Part shown: positions 5,861-7,699 of the stretch, piece after piece
Layout: the number at the start of each line of letters is the position of its first letter
Numbering within the stretch: the first letter of the stretch is position 1
Assembly: GCA_023433855.1 (NCBI GenBank)
Contig: JAEYTV010000648.1
Location: forward strand, 1-7,699
From: Pseudomonadota bacterium
GTDB lineage: Bacteria; Pseudomonadota; Alphaproteobacteria; Rhizobiales; Rhizobiaceae
Direction: 5' to 3'
DNA: 7,699 nt
Notes under the pieces: model-generated
What the model was told of the DNA's origin: nothing
The model's input: the letters and a program-made list of their open reading frames with translations, nothing else
Database searches by the model: none
Made by a program: the position numbers and the translations under genes

Positions 5861-6724
5861 ATGGGAGGGGCGTTCCGCACCGTTATCGGTTCCGCTGCCA
5901 TTGTGGCATGTGTAGCCCTTGTTCTTCCGTCGCAGGTCCAGGGCCAGACTGCTGGACTAGGTGCTGCCGGTGAACTGGTCGATCCCGATGTCCTGCGCGT
6001 TTGCGCGGATCCTTCCAACATGCCCTTCAGCGACGAGAGCGGCCAGGGATTTGAAGACAAGCTTGCGAAAATGGTGGCGGCGGCGACGGGGAGAAGCAGC
6101 GTTGCCTATACGTGGTTCCCATCCATCACGGGCTTCGTGCGCAACACGCTTGGAGCCAACCGCTGCGACATCATCATGGGTTACGCCCAGGGCGATGAAC
6201 TGGTTCAGAACACCAATGCCTATTACCGCTCCACCTACGTGCTCGTTTACAAGAAGCAAGGAGAACTGGACGGCGTTGAAACGCTCACTGATCCGCGTTT
6301 GTCGGGCAAGCGCATAGGGGTGGTAGAGGGAACGCCTCCCTCCGCAAACATGGCGGCAGCCAAGCTGATGCGAACCGCGAAGGTCTATCCACTGATGGTC
6401 GACACACGGATCGCTCCGTCCATGGGTGAGGTCATGATCGGCGATATGCTCAAGGGCGCCATAGACGCAGCGGTGATTTGGGGACCGATGGCTGGCTACT
6501 ACGCCCGGAAATCTGGCGCCGACCTGGCGATCGTCCCATTGATCAAGGAGAAGGGCGGGCAGCGGATGACCTACCGCATCACAATGGGGGTGAGGCCTTC
6601 GGACCAGCAATGGAAGCGGACGTTGAACGCATTCATCCGCGACCATCAGAATGAGATCAACAAGCTGCTGCTGGAATACGGAGTTCCGCTGCTCGACGAA
6701 AAGGATAAATCGATAACGCAGTGA
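5861..6724 (+). CDS. xoxJ: XoxJ, periplasmic binding-protein-like accessory factor of XoxF
   Basis: Solute-binding-protein-like periplasmic protein of the MxaJ/XoxJ family, 287 residues. Members are required for methanol dehydrogenase function; a role in activation or partial unfolding of the apoenzyme has been proposed, and transport is not the accepted job. The signal peptide covers about 1-29 (VIGSAAIVACVALVLPS, cleavage near VQG/QT). Family features visible are LRVCADPSNMPFS (45-57), GFEDKLAKMVA (63-73), RCDIIMGYAQGDE (101-113), LSGKRIGVVEGTPP (147-160) and AAVIWGPMAGYYA (203-215). Cys48 and Cys102 are placed for the disulfide expected in this family. The start was chosen at ATG 5861, one nucleotide after the xoxG stop; upstream in-frame codons would read through xoxG without a signal peptide. 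There is no good Shine-Dalgarno sequence, so translation is probably coupled to xoxG. Confidence 0.92.
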   Translation: MGGAFRTVIGSAAIVACVALVLPSQVQGQTAGLGAAGELVDPDVLRVCADPSNMPFSDESGQGFEDKLAKMVAAATGRSSVAYTWFPSITGFVRNTLGANRCDIIMGYAQGDELVQNTNAYYRSTYVLVYKKQGELDGVETLTDPRLSGKRIGVVEGTPPSANMAAAKLMRTAKVYPLMVDTRIAPSMGEVMIGDMLKGAIDAAVIWGPMAGYYARKSGADLAIVPLIKEKGGQRMTYRITMGVRPSDQQWKRTLNAFIRDHQNEINKLLLEYGVPLLDEKDKSITQ

Positions 6725-6729
6725 CCGGA

Positions 6730-6753
6730 GGCTCGCCGCTGCCAAGGCGAGTC
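6730..6753 (+). repeat. Hairpin just after xoxJ
   Basis: CTCGCC (6732-6737) pairs with GGCGAG (6746-6751) around an eight-nucleotide loop, extended by a G-T and a G-C pair at the base. It begins six nucleotides after the xoxJ stop. No T-run follows, so it is at best a weak or factor-dependent transcription end, or an mRNA 3'-end stabiliser for the xox transcript. Confidence 0.4.
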
Positions 6754-6756
6754 CAC

Positions 6757-6767
6757 GACGCGGCGTC
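6757..6767. promoter_or_regulatory. Short palindrome upstream of the formaldehyde dehydrogenase gene
   Basis: GACGC-G-GCGTC is a perfect 11-bp inverted repeat about 73 nt before the flhA start, in the 116-nt gap that follows xoxJ. It could be an operator for a separate flhA promoter. I see no convincing -35/-10 pair next to it, so the reading is weak. Confidence 0.25.
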
Positions 6768-6840
6768 ACATTAGGGTTCCATGTTTCAGTGAGATCAAAC
6801 GCCGGATCGGTTTCGACGGGCGAGACAGAGGGAGAGCGAC

Positions 6841-7699
6841 ATGGATGTTCGGGCCGCGGTAGCCGTTGGGGCTGGCAAACCCTTGGAAGTGATGACTGTG
6901 CAGTTGGAGGGGCCTCGCGCGGGAGAGGTTCTGGTGGAGGTGAAGGCGACCGGCATCTGCCATACGGATGATTTCACGCTGTCGGGTGCCGATCCGGAAG
7001 GTCTGTTCCCGGCCATCCTTGGCCATGAAGGTGCGGGTGTGGTGGTCGATGTCGGTGCGGGCGTCACCTCGGTGAAGAAGGGCGATCACGTCATCCCGCT
7101 TTATACGCCCGAATGCCGCGAATGCCCGTCCTGCCTCAGCCGCAAGACCAATCTGTGCACGGCGATCCGCGCCACCCAGGGCCAGGGGCTGATGCCGGAC
7201 GGCACCTCGCGCTTTTCCGTCAACGGCGAGAAGCTGCACCACTACATGGGCTGCTCGACCTTTGCCAACTATACCGTCCTGCCGGAGATCGCGGTCGCCA
7301 AGGTCAACCCGGACGCTCCCTTCGACAAGATCTGCTATATCGGCTGCGGCGTGACGACCGGCATCGGCGCCGTCATCAACACGGCGAAGGTGGAGATCGG
7401 TTCCACCGCGATCGTCTTCGGGCTCGGCGGCATCGGCCTGAACGTCATCCAGGGTCTTCGTCTTGCCGGCGCCGACATGATCATCGGGGTCGACCTCAAC
7501 AACGACAAGAAGGAATGGGGCGAGCGCTTCGGCATGACCCATTTCGTCAACCCGACGGAGGTCGGCGACGACATCGTCGCCTATCTCGTCAACATGACCA
7601 AGCGCGGTGCCGACCAGATCGGCGGCGCCGACTACACGTTCGACTGCACCGGCAATACCAAGGTCATGCGCCAGGCGCTCGAAGCCTCGCATCGCGGCT
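6841..7699 (+). CDS. flhA: S-(hydroxymethyl)glutathione dehydrogenase / class III alcohol dehydrogenase, 3' partial
   Basis: Cytoplasmic zinc enzyme that oxidises S-hydroxymethylglutathione (formaldehyde plus glutathione) to S-formylglutathione with NAD. The frame is open from ATG 6841 to the right edge; 286 codons are visible of the usual 370-375. AGGGAG at 6829-6834 lies six nucleotides before the ATG. Visible features: catalytic zinc ligands Cys40 (GICHTDD), His62 (GHEGAG) and Cys169 (GCGVTTG); structural zinc cysteines 92, 95, 98 and 106; the NAD-fold glycines GLGGIGL at 194-200; and Asp218, which favours NAD over NADP. The motif [14 protein letters not shown] (112-125) is typical of class III. 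It follows xoxFGJ after 116 nt, which makes it the next step after methanol oxidation. Codon use becomes more G/C-ending after about codon 100. The symbols adhC, frmA and adhI are used for the same enzyme. Confidence 0.95.
   Translation, partial: MDVRAAVAVGAGKPLEVMTVQLEGPRAGEVLVEVKATGICHTDDFTLSGADPEGLFPAILGHEGAGVVVDVGAGVTSVKKGDHVIPLYTPECRECPSCLSRKTNLCTAIRATQGQGLMPDGTSRFSVNGEKLHHYMGCSTFANYTVLPEIAVAKVNPDAPFDKICYIGCGVTTGIGAVINTAKVEIGSTAIVFGLGGIGLNVIQGLRLAGADMIIGVDLNNDKKEWGERFGMTHFVNPTEVGDDIVAYLVNMTKRGADQIGGADYTFDCTGNTKVMRQALEASHRG

Noticed and set aside
5957..6769. Minus-strand open frame of 270 codons opposite xoxJ
   Set aside because: Antisense shadow of a well-supported family gene; composition (Arg/His rich) is typical of such shadows.
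6766..7692. Minus-strand open frame of 308 codons opposite flhA
   Set aside because: The plus strand encodes a textbook class III alcohol dehydrogenase; the Asp/Val/His-rich antisense protein is an artefact of GC3 bias.
7690..7699. Truncated or broken formaldehyde dehydrogenase gene
   Set aside because: The frame is open to the last base with all expected residues in place; the missing part is due to the window edge.

Overview
This window looks like a methylotrophy (C1 oxidation) segment of an alphaproteobacterium, most likely a Hyphomicrobiales/Rhizobiaceae-type organism. The grounds are GC-rich coding DNA, a XoxF5-like lanthanide-type methanol dehydrogenase, and a class III alcohol dehydrogenase whose protein sequence reads like the rhizobial ones. 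This placement comes from remembered family sequences and not from a search.

Layout. Positions 1-2486 (+) hold a compact three-gene NitT/TauT-type ABC importer: a periplasmic binding protein (5' end cut by the window edge), a permease that starts inside the binding-protein stop codon (ATGA), and an ATPase whose start overlaps the permease by 32 nt. A convergent gene at 2534-2881 (-) encodes a small exported protein with four cysteines and no recognised function. Positions 2882-3304 form a 423-nt non-coding region between that gene and xoxF. It is dense in short palindromes and repeated hexamers and is the obvious control region. Positions 3305-6724 (+) carry xoxF, xoxG (cytochrome cL-like) and xoxJ (periplasmic binding-protein-like accessory factor). 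A strong GC hairpin lies between xoxF and xoxG, while xoxG and xoxJ are separated by one nucleotide. After a 116-nt spacer comes a glutathione-dependent formaldehyde dehydrogenase (flhA/adhC type), which is cut by the right edge at codon 286.

How it works together. XoxF, with PQQ and (from its extra Asp) a lanthanide, oxidises methanol in the periplasm. XoxG takes the electrons, and XoxJ is thought to help make active enzyme. Formaldehyde reaching the cytoplasm reacts with glutathione, and the class III dehydrogenase oxidises the adduct. The substrate of the ABC importer and the role of the small four-cysteine protein cannot be read from the sequence. Their position beside xoxF makes them the best candidates here for undescribed accessory functions. 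No pqq genes, no mxaI, no TonB receptor, no mobile element, no RNA gene and no CRISPR array were seen.
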